Numbered from the stretch's first letter, positions 17,704-25,188 are shown. The stretch is 64,000 bases of DNA from Bacteroidetes bacterium UBA1312 (GCA_002307135.1 DBTQ01000036.1:124001-188000); one strand, 5' to 3'. Made by a program: numbers and translations. The notes: generated by a model not told the origin, from the letters alone.

Positions 17704-18831
17704 CTAATATATTGATGAGCCGCTAATCGTGGAATTTAATCCGCTTCCTGAATTAAGGTCTATCGATGGAGAGCAATCAATTAAACCATTAATCGCGTAT
17801 TTCCATTTAACAGTACCTTTTGCAGTGTCTAAAGCATAAAGGTTCTTGTCGTAGCTACCAAAATAGACTAAGCCATTATATTGAACTGGAGACGACTTAA
17901 TAAGTCCATCGGTTTTATATTGCCATTTAATAGAGCCATTTAAGACGTTTACTGCATAGAAATTTTTGTCATAGCTGCCTACATATACGACCTGACCTTG
18001 TAAGTATGGAGAAGATCTGATTCGATCTCCAGCAGTCATTGTCCAACGTACAGCACCATCTATGTTTTGCAGGCAATAAAGGTTATTATCGTCACTGCCA
18101 AATATTACATTACCACCAAAAATAAGCGGGGAAGATTTAATCGCAGCAGAAGTAAGGTGTGACCAAGTTAATGTACCCGTAGCTTTATTAATACAGTACA
18201 TTTTTCCATCTTCGCCACCAATATATACATGTGCAGTATCAACTACAGGTGATGATGAAAAAATTGTTGGAACAGTAGGCGAATATTTCCAAATCAAATT
18301 ACCATTACGATTATCTATATTATACACAGAACCATCATTGCTCCCAAAAATTAGAGATGTATCAACAGCAGTAGGTGATGATATTATGGAGCCCCCTGTT
18401 GTATAAACCCACTCAATGGTATCTGGTTGAATATCTATAGAATACATCGAATTTCCGGCTCCAACAAATAGAAAACGATCCTTTCCTACCGGAGTGGTTG
18501 GGATACTGCCTCCGAATGCTACTTTAGATTGAGAACGTACACCTGTATTTGGGTCTATTTTATACAATGTGTTGGAACTGTTGGGCACAAACAAAATATT
18601 ATTGTAGAGTACAGGAGATCCATCAAAATTAGCACCAATAAAACACTCCCATTTTTTAATTCCGGTTGTAGGATTAATCGCGTAGATAAACTGGTTTTGA
18701 CTTCCAATAAACACTGACGGAGAAACGACTGGAGGTAATGGGGTATCTGTTTCAGGGTCTTTCTTGCACGATGTCAATAATGTTGATGAAACGACAAGTG
18801 ATAGTAATACTTTAGTCCAAATATGCTTCAT
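17704..18831 (-). CDS. PQQ-type beta-propeller lipoprotein
   Basis: 375 aa. A lipoprotein signal peptide ends in SSTLLTSC (predicted lipidated Cys at residue 21), followed by KKDPETD and a proline-rich linker. The rest is a run of about seven to eight PQQ/BamB-like blades with repeated patterns such as VYIGGEDGKMYCINKATGTLTW and VYFGSYDKNLYALDTAKGTVKW. It probably sits at the outer membrane or faces the periplasm. No enzyme motif is present, so a binding or structural role is likely. BamB itself is an alternative by fold, but the context gives no support. Confidence 0.85.
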   Translation of the reverse strand: MKHIWTKVLLSLVVSSTLLTSCKKDPETDTPLPPVVSPSVFIGSQNQFIYAINPTTGIKKWECFIGANFDGSPVLYNNILFVPNSSNTLYKIDPNTGVRSQSKVAFGGSIPTTPVGKDRFLFVGAGNSMYSIDIQPDTIEWVYTTGGSIISSPTAVDTSLIFGSNDGSVYNIDNRNGNLIWKYSPTVPTIFSSSPVVDTAHVYIGGEDGKMYCINKATGTLTWSHLTSAAIKSSPLIFGGNVIFGSDDNNLYCLQNIDGAVRWTMTAGDRIRSSPYLQGQVVYVGSYDKNFYAVNVLNGSIKWQYKTDGLIKSSPVQYNGLVYFGSYDKNLYALDTAKGTVKWKYAINGLIDCSPSIDLNSGSGLNSTISGSSIY

Positions 18832-18946
18832 GTGAAAATAGTATAATCACGAAAGTACTGTTATTTTTTTAGTAATGCAATAGTTAAAGAAAAAAAAATC
18901 CGATTACGCAAATAATCGGATTTCAATAAACTATAAAATCAATGGT

Positions 18947-19246
18947 TTAAGCAGGTATCTTTTCTTTTCTTTTTTTAATTTGGCCTACCAATGCGTCAAA
19001 AGCTTCATCAAATGACTCTTCAAAAATTTTGCTTTCGTGCTTTACAAAAAAAGTATGCTTAGGTATTTGGACTTTAATTTCAGCAATTTTGTCCTTTACT
19101 TGATGGACTATATTATCTAATTTCAAATAAACTTCAACTCCTACGATGCTGTCATGAAATGTCTTCAATTTTTCTAATTTCTTGTTTACGTGGTCGATCA
19201 ACTTTGAATCTGCATCGAAATGTACTGTCTGAATTTGAATATTCAT
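18947..19246 (-). CDS. hpf: ribosome hibernation promoting factor, short form
   Basis: 99 aa HPF/RaiA-family protein (beta-alpha-beta-beta-beta-alpha pattern; MNIQIQTVHFDAD at the start, FDEAFDALVGQIKKRKEK at the end). It binds the 30S subunit near the decoding centre in stationary phase. The short form lacks the long C-terminal dimerisation domain. It lies 41 bp downstream of xerC in the conserved bacteroidetal rpsU-xerC-hpf order. Confidence 0.9.
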   Translation of the reverse strand: MNIQIQTVHFDADSKLIDHVNKKLEKLKTFHDSIVGVEVYLKLDNIVHQVKDKIAEIKVQIPKHTFFVKHESKIFEESFDEAFDALVGQIKKRKEKIPA

Positions 19247-19287
19247 AGCTTTTGTCTTTTGAAGGTTAACAATAAAAAATCTGTTTT

Positions 19288-20175
19288 TTATCCTCTTGGA
19301 TGGTTCAATTTATGTACTTTTTTTAATTCCTCAATGTTAATGTGCGTATAAATTTGTGTTGAAGCTATTCCTGCATGACCCAAAAGTTCTTTAATCGATT
19401 GAATATTAGCGCCTTTGTTCAATAAATGAGTAGCAAAAGTATGTCTTAATATATGCGGACTTTTTTTCTTTAGTGTCGTTATTTTTGATAAATAATGTTT
19501 GACAGTACGATATACATAACCTGCATAAAGTTGCGCTCCACTTTTCAAAACAAGCAAATATTTTGATGTAATTCCTTCTTTTTTCTTTGCTGCTATATAA
19601 TCTCTGAGCTGTTCAATAGTTTGATAATCAATAGGTAAAAGTCTTTCTTTATTTCCTTTTCCCAATATTCTTACTTGTTGAAGGCTCCATTCAATATCAG
19701 ATTCCTTCAGGTTGATCAATTCGCTCCGCCGCATACCTGTTAGATAGAGGAGTTCCAAAATAATGCGATCGGTAAATCCTTTGAAATCTGTTCCAAAACT
19801 AATTTCCTCCAACAAATATTCTGTTTCTTGTTCTTTTAAGAACGTTGGAAGGCGCTCAGGGAGTCGCATTGCGTGTAATAGCTTTAACGGATTTTGCTTC
19901 ATCCAACCATTGCGTAGTAGAAATTTGTAATAATTATTAAGGCTTGATATTTTGCGATTAATACTACGTTCCTTTTGGTTAGCCTCTTTCAGGGTGGCTA
20001 ACCAACTTCGCAAATGAATATGAGTGATGGTTGCTAAGGTTGGATGGTCAAATGTGTCATTTACATAACTTGCAAATTGTTGCAAATCGGTCATATATGC
20101 AGTAAGCGTATGTGCGGAATAACGTTTTTCGAAACGTAAATAATGAGCGAATTTTTCAAAATATTGCTGAAACAT
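19288..20175 (-). CDS. xerC: tyrosine site-specific recombinase XerC
   Basis: 295 aa, partner of XerD in chromosome dimer resolution. The core-binding domain (1-85) has FEKRYSAHTLTAYMTDLQQF. Catalytic residues are visible: TGMRRSELINL (Arg), GKGNKERLLP (Lys), SPHILRHTFATHL (HxxR), ELLGHAGIASTQIYTHI (His and nucleophile Tyr). Its position between rpsU and hpf is typical of xerC in Bacteroidota. A hairpin terminator separates it from rpsU. Confidence 0.9.
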   Translation of the reverse strand: MFQQYFEKFAHYLRFEKRYSAHTLTAYMTDLQQFASYVNDTFDHPTLATITHIHLRSWLATLKEANQKERSINRKISSLNNYYKFLLRNGWMKQNPLKLLHAMRLPERLPTFLKEQETEYLLEEISFGTDFKGFTDRIILELLYLTGMRRSELINLKESDIEWSLQQVRILGKGNKERLLPIDYQTIEQLRDYIAAKKKEGITSKYLLVLKSGAQLYAGYVYRTVKHYLSKITTLKKKSPHILRHTFATHLLNKGANIQSIKELLGHAGIASTQIYTHINIEELKKVHKLNHPRG

Positions 20176-20186
20176 AGAAATAAATA

Positions 20187-20231
20187 AAAGACCGACACCA
20201 CAAATGTAAACATTTGTAAGTATCGGTCTTT
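20187..20231 (-). terminator. hairpin between rpsU and xerC
   Basis: Outer stem AAAGACCGA / TCGGTCTTT (9 bp) enclosing an inner stem ACAAATG / CATTTGT. It sits between the rpsU stop and the xerC start, so it may partly terminate rpsU transcription and lower xerC-hpf expression. Confidence 0.7.
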
Positions 20232-20272
20232 AAAATTTATTACAAAAAGGACTTGCCTTAACGTTTAATAAA

Positions 20273-20467
20273 TTAATCCAACTGACCAGTAGTCATTTGT
20301 TGAACATAAACTGCTTTCAAAACTTCAAAACGACGTTTTACTGAAGGTTTGGTAAAAGCTTGGCGCGAACGTAATTGCGTAAGTGTACGAGATTTTTCAA
20401 ATTTCTTCTTGTATTTTTTTAGCGCTTTATCTATATTTTCGCAGTCTTTAGCATCGATGATTAACAT
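20273..20467 (-). CDS. rpsU: 30S ribosomal protein S21
   Basis: 64 aa. The sequence MLIIDAKDCENIDKALKKYKKKFEKS is the bacteroidetal S21 pattern, followed by a basic helix ending in VYVQQMTTGQLD. The open frame continues to 20539 but the ATG at 20467 is preceded by a clear Shine-Dalgarno sequence and matches family length. It heads the rpsU-xerC-hpf group. S21 is the small-subunit protein near the anti-Shine-Dalgarno tail of 16S rRNA. Confidence 0.95.
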   Translation of the reverse strand: MLIIDAKDCENIDKALKKYKKKFEKSRTLTQLRSRQAFTKPSVKRRFEVLKAVYVQQMTTGQLD

Positions 20468-20478
20468 AATTGAATATA

Positions 20479-20486
20479 CCTCCTTT
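20479..20486 (-). promoter_or_regulatory. strong Shine-Dalgarno sequence of rpsU
   Basis: Minus-strand AAAGGAGG ends 11 bases before the ATG at 20467. Strong SD sequences are scarce in this window, so this one stands out and settles the start. Confidence 0.75.
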
Positions 20487-20509
20487 CCGAAAGATTTTTT
20501 TAGAGGTTG

Positions 20510-20517
20510 CGAAGGTA
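20510..20517 (-). promoter_or_regulatory. putative -7 box of rpsU
   Basis: Minus-strand TACCTTCG, one mismatch from TAnnTTTG, 42 bp upstream of the start. It lies inside the longer open frame and argues against the upstream start. Confidence 0.45.
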
Positions 20518-20604
20518 AGTTTATTTTTTGTTTGAGCAAATTTTTTATTTACAATTTTTTGAATGATACTTTTGCAATCACATTGTGCGTTATGTAGTGT
20601 AATT

Positions 20605-21150
20605 ATGAAACCATCACCTTATCTTTTAAGTCTATCATTTATATTGCTCATCGCATTGGGTTCCTGTGCTAAATGGAAAGATAAACCCGCCCAAAACTTG
20701 GGTCTGACCAATAAGTATTGCAATAATCCTAATGCAATTAATTATAATTGGGGATTTCCCGGAGTGGAGGATAGTACCGTATGTATTTTCCCTGCCGACC
20801 CATTTGTTGGTAGCTATTCCTACCAAGACTCTCTTTATTTAGCTAATGGAATATTAGACTCTTCTTATGTTCATCTCATAACATTTAATATTAATAAAAC
20901 TAGTTTCAAACAATTTAGTTTGTCTGGATTTTGCAGCAGTTCAAATCTGCTTTTTTCTGCAGATCGCTATTATAATGCAAATTCAGATAGTGTAATAGGC
21001 GCAGGGCAACAATTGATGTGTCGATCACTTGATACACTAACCGGTAATTTACTTTATCGTATTTCAGATAGTAGTATGACGATTAATTTTACGGTTGTTA
21101 GCGATACAGGTATTACTTATCATAAAGGCACTGCTTACAAACAGCATTAA
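20605..21150 (+). CDS. hypothetical lipoprotein
   Basis: 181 aa with a lipoprotein signal peptide (hydrophobic LLSLSFILLIALGSC, predicted lipidated Cys near residue 21). No domain recognised. The mature part has paired cysteines (KYCNN, STVCIF, SGFCSS, LMCRSL) and is rich in S, N, D and aromatic residues, suggesting a secreted beta-rich fold. It ends 10 bp before ribE and may be cotranscribed with it, though no functional link is evident. Confidence 0.7.
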   Translation: MKPSPYLLSLSFILLIALGSCAKWKDKPAQNLGLTNKYCNNPNAINYNWGFPGVEDSTVCIFPADPFVGSYSYQDSLYLANGILDSSYVHLITFNINKTSFKQFSLSGFCSSSNLLFSADRYYNANSDSVIGAGQQLMCRSLDTLTGNLLYRISDSSMTINFTVVSDTGITYHKGTAYKQH

Positions 21151-21160
21151 TTTAAAAGAA

Positions 21161-21748
21161 ATGTTTACAGGAATAATAGAAGGCACAGCAATTGTACGGG
21201 ATATAATACAAAGCGGCTCCAATACTGATTTTTGGATAGAAAGTTCACTGACACAAGAGTTGAAGATAGATCAATCTGTTGCACACAATGGCGTTTGTTT
21301 GACGGTGGTACAAATTGTAGGGAATACCTATAAAGTAACCGCAGTTGATGAAACGCTTAAAAAAACAAATCTGGGTTTTTGGAAAAAAAATGACGTTATC
21401 AATATCGAACGTTCATTGCGTGTAGGAGATAGGTTAGATGGTCATTTTGTTCAGGGACATGTGGATAGTACTGCATTTTGTATTGAACAACAAGCTTTGG
21501 ATGGCAGCTGGCTTTTTCGTTTTCGTTTCCCTCCACATTTTGCGCCATTAGTTATTGAAAAAGGATCTATTTGTCTTAATGGTGTTAGTCTTACTGTTTT
21601 CAATGTGGGAGATGATGAATGTATGGTCACCATCATACCTTATACATACGAGCATACGAACTTCAACCAAATAAAAGAAGGTAGTGTGATCAATGTTGAA
21701 TTTGATGTGATGGGAAAATATTTATTGCGTCAACAACACTTGAATTGA
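21161..21748 (+). CDS. ribE: riboflavin synthase, alpha chain
   Basis: 195 aa. Dismutates two 6,7-dimethyl-8-ribityllumazines into riboflavin. Two tandem lumazine-binding domains: the first starts MFTGIIEG with VAHNGVCLTV, the second has FVQGHVDSTA and SICLNGVSLTV. The ATG at 21161 gives the canonical MFTGIIEG N-terminus; an upstream frame to 21095 overlaps the lipoprotein gene. A terminator follows at 21818. Confidence 0.95.
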   Translation: MFTGIIEGTAIVRDIIQSGSNTDFWIESSLTQELKIDQSVAHNGVCLTVVQIVGNTYKVTAVDETLKKTNLGFWKKNDVINIERSLRVGDRLDGHFVQGHVDSTAFCIEQQALDGSWLFRFRFPPHFAPLVIEKGSICLNGVSLTVFNVGDDECMVTIIPYTYEHTNFNQIKEGSVINVEFDVMGKYLLRQQHLN

Positions 21749-21817
21749 TCTATTTTAAGTGAGCAATTCTCAAATAACGATAGCCGTATTAGTAAAGAAT
21801 AAGCGTATCATTTTAGG

Positions 21818-21842
21818 CAGTAGTAAGAATTTCTTACTACTG
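21818..21842 (+). terminator. intrinsic terminator of ribE
   Basis: Perfect 12-bp inverted repeat CAGTAGTAAGAA / TTCTTACTACTG with a 1-nt centre, then TTTGTCATTTT. It lies 70 bp after the ribE stop. Confidence 0.7.
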
Positions 21843-22138
21843 TTTGTCATTTTATGGGCGCACATTTTTTTCTTTTGAGTACCGAAAATTAGATTTTTTG
21901 GTAAGGCCGACGAATAATAATATGGACAGTTAGGCTATACGCTAGATGGAAATCTAAACGCATTTTTTTCTTTTTGGGGAATCGGGTGGAATACAGGTTT
22001 GAAAAAATTGAAGCCTATTTGATTTTCTTATAGAGCGGGAGTTGACCTGTGTCGAAATGACTACAATGTGTGGTTGTAGTGCTGTAATTCTGAAGTCTGC
22101 TATAAGAAGAGGCGAATAATGGCTCTATTTGCGTTCCT
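21843..22138. other. gene-free stretch between ribE and the coiled-coil pseudogene
   Basis: About 300 bp with several T-rich tracts and a small inverted repeat (CTACAA...TTGTAG near 22060). An open frame at 22015-22251 on the minus strand overlaps the better-supported coiled-coil reading in another frame and is not accepted. No other gene is seen. Confidence 0.5.
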
Positions 22139-22604
22139 TTATTTTTGAGGTTTGTCAGCAAGGTCTCTAAAACCAATCTGCAATTCGTCCATATCATGAT
22201 TGAAATTTCTTTTGAATAATGGCCAATCAGTTTGATCGCACGCATAAGCATCTATTCTTGTTTGCATATCATAGTTTCGTGCTCTTAGTCGGTTAATTCT
22301 ATTTGCATAGATAGGGTCTTTGTAGCTTTTGGTCTTTTTTATTGTTGCTTTTAACTCTCGGATGGTTGCTTCGTTTTTGCTGATTACTGTCTGAGTTCGC
22401 TCTTTGAATATTTGCCATTCTGTGACGTTATCCGCATTAAGAGCTGCTTTGTCTGCATCGTTTTCAGCCTGTTCAATATCCCGCTTCGCATCTTGCAGTT
22501 CTTTATTGTGATGCTTCTTTTTGAGCAGATGATTCCATACCGCTACTAAATGGGGTTATAGAGCCTGCTACAGCAAGTAGGTAAATTGTTATCTTCATTT
22601 TCAT
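22139..22604 (-). pseudogene. secreted coiled-coil protein broken by one frameshift
   Basis: An N-terminal frame (22604 down to a stop at 22503) encodes 33 residues with a signal peptide, MKMKITIYLLAVAGS, then GMESSAQKEASQ. One base further along the reading continues without a stop to 22139: NKELQDAKRDIEQAEND, ...WQIFKERTQTVISKNEATIRELKATIKKTK, ...DWPLFKRNFNHDMDELQIGFRDLADKPQK. The second part is a strongly charged, coiled-coil-like domain with no start codon of its own. Together they would make a secreted protein of about 150 aa. The shift lies near 22505-22530, next to an A-rich run, and could be a real mutation or an assembly error. An upstream element resembles those of the stress genes. 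Confidence 0.7.
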
Positions 22605-22693
22605 TTTTGTTGCTTTTTAAAATTTGTTGCCACTTTATTTCGGCTTTCCAATCATTGTTTAGAGGTAATGGTGCTAATAGAATAATTGCAATG

Positions 22694-22759
22694 CAAATAT
22701 CCGTTGTCCTGTTGGGTTAATTGTTATATCATTAAGGCAACGAGTTGTAATATTCACAC
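22694..22759 (-). promoter_or_regulatory. stress-type promoter of the coiled-coil gene (weaker copy)
   Basis: On the minus strand the -7-like box is GATATTTG (22694-22701). In plus orientation, two half-sites TTATATCATTA (22724) and TTGTAATATTC (22745) are spaced 21 bp, and the first starts 30 bp above the box start. The tail ATTCACAC (22752-22759) is identical to the AraC and His-rich gene elements. This is the most diverged copy, about 90 bp upstream of the start codon. Confidence 0.45.
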
Positions 22760-22830
22760 TTCTGTCGATTCTGTAAGCAGGGTTTCTTCTGCTAATAGTA
22801 TCGGATATAATAGGTGTGTAAAAAGGGTAA

Positions 22831-22863
22831 AAAATATCCCCTGCTTATGACAGAGGATATTTT
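22831..22863 (-). terminator. hairpin terminator downstream of the Lmo0937-like gene
   Basis: AAAATATCC / GGATATTTT (9 bp) around a 15-nt loop in which CTG and CAG could extend the stem. On the minus strand it lies about 70 bp after the stop at 22932 and is followed by a T-rich stretch. Confidence 0.6.
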
Positions 22864-22931
22864 GGAATTAAAAAAACAAATAATTGTCTTGTTTATTTTA
22901 GTAGAAGTGCATTAATATTTGGCAAATGTTA

Positions 22932-23084
22932 TTATGCCTTATTACCACCAATGATTTTGAGCAATACCGATATAATGGCTATTACCAAAAGTATATGTAT
23001 TAATGCTCCTGCTCCGTATGCAAAAAAACCAATCGCCCAGAAGATAACGAGTACTACCGCGATGGTGTACAATAGATTGCTCAT
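22932..23084 (-). CDS. Lmo0937/DUF5670-type small membrane protein
   Basis: 50 aa. Sequence starts MSNLLYTIAVVLVIFWAIGF and ends LLKIIGGNKA. Two hydrophobic helices are separated by a short Gly/Ala turn (FAYGAGALIH), the pattern of the tiny Lmo0937-type membrane proteins that often sit beside CsbD and other stress genes in Bacteroidota. The gene lies 53 bp downstream of the beta-barrel gene on the same strand and may be cotranscribed. Function is unknown. Confidence 0.8.
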   Translation of the reverse strand: MSNLLYTIAVVLVIFWAIGFFAYGAGALIHILLVIAIISVLLKIIGGNKA

Positions 23085-23137
23085 GATTGTTCATTTTAAG
23101 GGGTGAGATTATGGAATTATATATTGCTTTTATTCAT

Positions 23138-23797
23138 TTAGTTGAGTGCAATGGATAGGTATAGGCTAAGTACACCATTGTGTGCATCGGGGAATGTATA
23201 AGATTGGCTGCCAAAATAGTTTTTTTCTTTACCCACATTGGTTAACCCATGTGTATAACGCGCACCTATGCCCATGCCACCAAGGTCTAAACCTGCGCCC
23301 AGCGCGAGCCCTGCATCGAATCGATTGTAATCATCGGTATTGATATTGTCTTCAAAGTTGAATGCGTTGCTGCTCGATTCATTGGTTACTTTACCGCTGA
23401 CCATATAGGCTGCATAAGCACCTGCCTGTATATTGAAGTTGGGTAAAATATTCATCACTAACATGATCGGCAGTTCTACATAATTAAAATGGTAACGAGC
23501 AGTGCCGTTGACCAGAGCATTGTCATAGGTAACTTCAGATCCTTTTGTAACGAAATAGAGTTCTGGTTGTATCGCTATAAATTTGGAAACTGGTAGTTTG
23601 GCAAATAGCCCAACATTAAAACCAAGTAGTATTTTATCTTTTTTGGCATCTTGTGTGTATAGGTTGGAAAAACTAGGGCCTCCTTTAATACCAAAGCGAG
23701 CTTCGTCTTTATTTATATTTTCTTGTGCATTACTTGTTTGTGCTGTACTACACATTAACAATAATGATGCGCTGGCTATAATGATTAATTGTCTCAT
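23138..23797 (-). CDS. outer-membrane beta-barrel protein (PorT/OmpW-like fold)
   Basis: 219 aa with a signal peptide (MRQLIIIASASLLLMCSTAQTSNAQ, cleavage after about residue 25). The mature part has the opening FGIKGGPSFSNLY and alternating strands such as FIAIQPELYFV, FNYVELPIMLV and GIGARYTHGLTN, ending LYLSIAL, as in eight-strand porin-family barrels of Bacteroidota. Its 5' region contains nested palindromes (23830-23877). It lies in the stress island, which suggests but does not prove stress-linked expression. Confidence 0.82.
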   Translation of the reverse strand: MRQLIIIASASLLLMCSTAQTSNAQENINKDEARFGIKGGPSFSNLYTQDAKKDKILLGFNVGLFAKLPVSKFIAIQPELYFVTKGSEVTYDNALVNGTARYHFNYVELPIMLVMNILPNFNIQAGAYAAYMVSGKVTNESSSNAFNFEDNINTDDYNRFDAGLALGAGLDLGGMGIGARYTHGLTNVGKEKNYFGSQSYTFPDAHNGVLSLYLSIALN

Positions 23798-23829
23798 AAT
23801 ATTCGATTTTTAGTGTTGGTTTAACTATA

Positions 23830-23877
23830 GCGGAATAACTAGTTATTCTTGTATTACAAGATGCTTTGTTATTCCGC
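23830..23877. repeat. nested palindromes upstream of the beta-barrel gene
   Basis: Perfect 10-bp arms GCGGAATAAC (23830-23839) and GTTATTCCGC (23868-23877) enclose the palindrome CTTGTATTACAAG (23848-23860). The left arm also overlaps a second perfect palindrome, AATAACTAGTTATT (23834-23847), so two hairpins are mutually exclusive. It may be a terminator for the gene at 23932, an operator, or a leader switch for the barrel gene 33 bp away. Confidence 0.6.
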
Positions 23878-23931
23878 GATATTTTTCGTTCTTCTACATG
23901 TTCTTTTGTACTAAGTAATCCGAATTATTTA

Positions 23932-24534
23932 TTAGCGATGTCCTTGTCCATGGTCTTCTTGTTGATGTCCATTATCGTGCCCGTTATCATTATTACCATG
24001 TTGTTGGTCTCTGCCATTGTTACGATGCCCGTTATCATTATTGCCATGTTGTTGGTCTCTGCCATTATCGCGATGTCCTTGATCGCCTCTTTGTCCCTGC
24101 CCGCCATTCCATTGGTTATGCATTGGGTGATTAGGATTAGCATAATAGCGTTGATCGCGGCTATCGCGTATCACCACCTGATTGTGCCTACCTCTATATC
24201 CAGCATATTGACGACGGTAGCTTGTCGCATTCATCCAAGGGTGGGGTCTGTTGATGACTACTTTATAGCTTCTATACAAGTCAAAATTTGGATAGCTTGG
24301 AGGTAGCTCACGTGCAGATATCCATCTGCCTCCACTGTTGTAGTAAAACAATTGAGCATTGACATCATAATAGGCATCAATATCTGGTAGGTAATAATTC
24401 TGTACGTTGTCATAACCTACAGGCCCCCAAATAGGTTGGCTACTTATATTGAGGTTGACCCTTACTTGTGCCTCTGCGACATTAATAGATAATGCACTAC
24501 CTGCAAATGCGATTGCAATGATTAGTTTTTTCAT
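23932..24534 (-). CDS. secreted protein with His/Asn/Gln/Gly-rich repeat tail
   Basis: 200 aa. A signal peptide (MKKLIIAIAFAGSALSINVAEA) precedes a conserved domain (about 25-130) rich in Y, P and R, including YYLPDIDAYYDVNAQLFYY and GRWISARELPP, a pattern seen in bacteroidetal secreted proteins of unknown role. From residue 145 the protein is low-complexity G/H/N/Q/D with a duplicated 16-residue unit (GRDQQHGNNDNGH) from a 48-bp DNA repeat. The tail could bind metal, but this is speculative. It starts 37 bp after csbD on the same strand. Confidence 0.75.
   Translation of the reverse strand: MKKLIIAIAFAGSALSINVAEAQVRVNLNISSQPIWGPVGYDNVQNYYLPDIDAYYDVNAQLFYYNSGGRWISARELPPSYPNFDLYRSYKVVINRPHPWMNATSYRRQYAGYRGRHNQVVIRDSRDQRYYANPNHPMHNQWNGGQGQRGDQGHRDNGRDQQHGNNDNGHRNNGRDQQHGNNDNGHDNGHQQEDHGQGHR
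23979..24074. repeat. 48-bp tandem repeat, two copies
   Basis: Copies at 23979-24026 and 24027-24074 differ at only a few positions and keep the reading frame of the secreted protein (16 residues per unit). The length may vary between strains. Confidence 0.85.
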
Positions 24535-24571
24535 AATAGTTTTTTTTAACGTTATGGATATAGTGATCCGG

Positions 24572-24757
24572 TTAAAGCGATGTAATAATTTTGTACAGCT
24601 CTTCTTTGGTTTTACCCAATTTTATTTGAAGTCTGCCCAGCATTTCATCTTGCTTACCTTCTTTCAATAGAAGGTCATTGTCCGTAAGGTTGGCAAATTG
24701 TTGTTTCAATTTGCCTTTTAGTTCGTTCCAGTTTCCTTTTATTTCAGTGGTATTCAT
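24572..24757 (-). CDS. CsbD family stress protein
   Basis: 61 aa. Opens MNTTEIKGNWNELKGKLKQQFANLTDNDL, the CsbD signature of KGxWxxxKGxxKxxxxxLTDxD, and continues LLKEGKQDEMLGRLQIKLGKTKEE. CsbD proteins are small, charged, helical and induced by general stress in many bacteria; their molecular role is unknown. The gene carries the direct-repeat promoter (24796-24857) and a leader shared with the His-rich gene at 28550. Confidence 0.92.
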   Translation of the reverse strand: MNTTEIKGNWNELKGKLKQQFANLTDNDLLLKEGKQDEMLGRLQIKLGKTKEELYKIITSL

Positions 24758-24795
24758 GTCGATGCTATTTATTTTGTAACAACATTATTACTATT

Positions 24796-24857
24796 TAAAG
24801 GTCTGCATCTATTTCGACAGAAGTGTTACATTATTCGTTAAAATCCTTGTATGATTT
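24796..24857 (-). promoter_or_regulatory. stress-type promoter of csbD
   Basis: The -7-like box is GACCTTTA on the minus strand (24796-24803). In plus orientation, half-site TTACATTATTC starts at 24826, exactly 30 bp above the box start, and a weaker half-site TTGTATGATTT starts 21 bp further at 24847. Between box and ATG the leader has GTAATAAT-N2-TGTTACAAA (24773-24791), identical at the same distance in the His-rich gene. Confidence 0.65.
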
Positions 24858-24882
24858 TGTTGTTTAACAAATTATTGCGGTC

Positions 24883-25188
24883 TTATTCATAACCACTTTT
24901 GATAACGGTCCTGATCATTTTGAATCGACCATTTGGCTTTATAAAGTTGGATTCGTGTGCGGGTATTACTATTGATTGCCCCGTAAGTAATAGGTTGGAC
25001 TTGCCACTGATGACGATTTCTGCTTTCCCATCAATGATTTGAACAAAGGTGTCGAACGGTGTTGTCCTTTCTGTTAGGCCTTCACCTCTGTCCACCGACA
25101 TAACACTGATATTTTCTGTCGATTTTTTTAGTATTGTTTTTATGACTACAGAATTGGGTACATACTCTATGATTTCAACGGTGATCAT
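24883..25188 (-). CDS. small cupin-domain protein
   Basis: 101 aa single-domain cupin. The region GLTERTTPFDTFVQIIDGKAEIVISGK, a turn LLTGQSIVIPAHESNFI and a closing FKMIRTVIKSG fit the conserved jelly-roll motifs. Classical metal-binding His residues of motif 1 are mostly replaced, with only one His in motif 2, so metal catalysis is doubtful. A ligand-binding or regulatory role is more likely. It is a single gene on the stress-island strand. Confidence 0.8.
   Translation of the reverse strand: MITVEIIEYVPNSVVIKTILKKSTENISVMSVDRGEGLTERTTPFDTFVQIIDGKAEIVISGKSNLLLTGQSIVIPAHESNFIKPNGRFKMIRTVIKSGYE

Larger units (their letters stand above)
22605..22931. other. intergenic stretch with promoter and terminator only
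   Basis: No reading frame of interest on either strand. It holds the promoter element at 22694-22759 and the hairpin at 22831-22863, both listed separately. Confidence 0.55.

Noticed and set aside
22015..22251. 78-aa minus-strand open frame
   Set aside because: It overlaps the coiled-coil reading (ending at 22139) in a different frame and has no recognisable features.
23854..23864. TTACAAGATGC as a further stress half-site before the beta-barrel gene
   Set aside because: No second repeat at the required spacing and no TTTG/TTTA box 30 bp away; it is part of the nested palindrome instead.
23866..24306. 146-aa plus-strand hydrophobic open frame
   Set aside because: Its repeats are the antisense reading of the 48-bp repeat in the secreted protein; the minus-strand gene has a signal peptide and a conserved domain.
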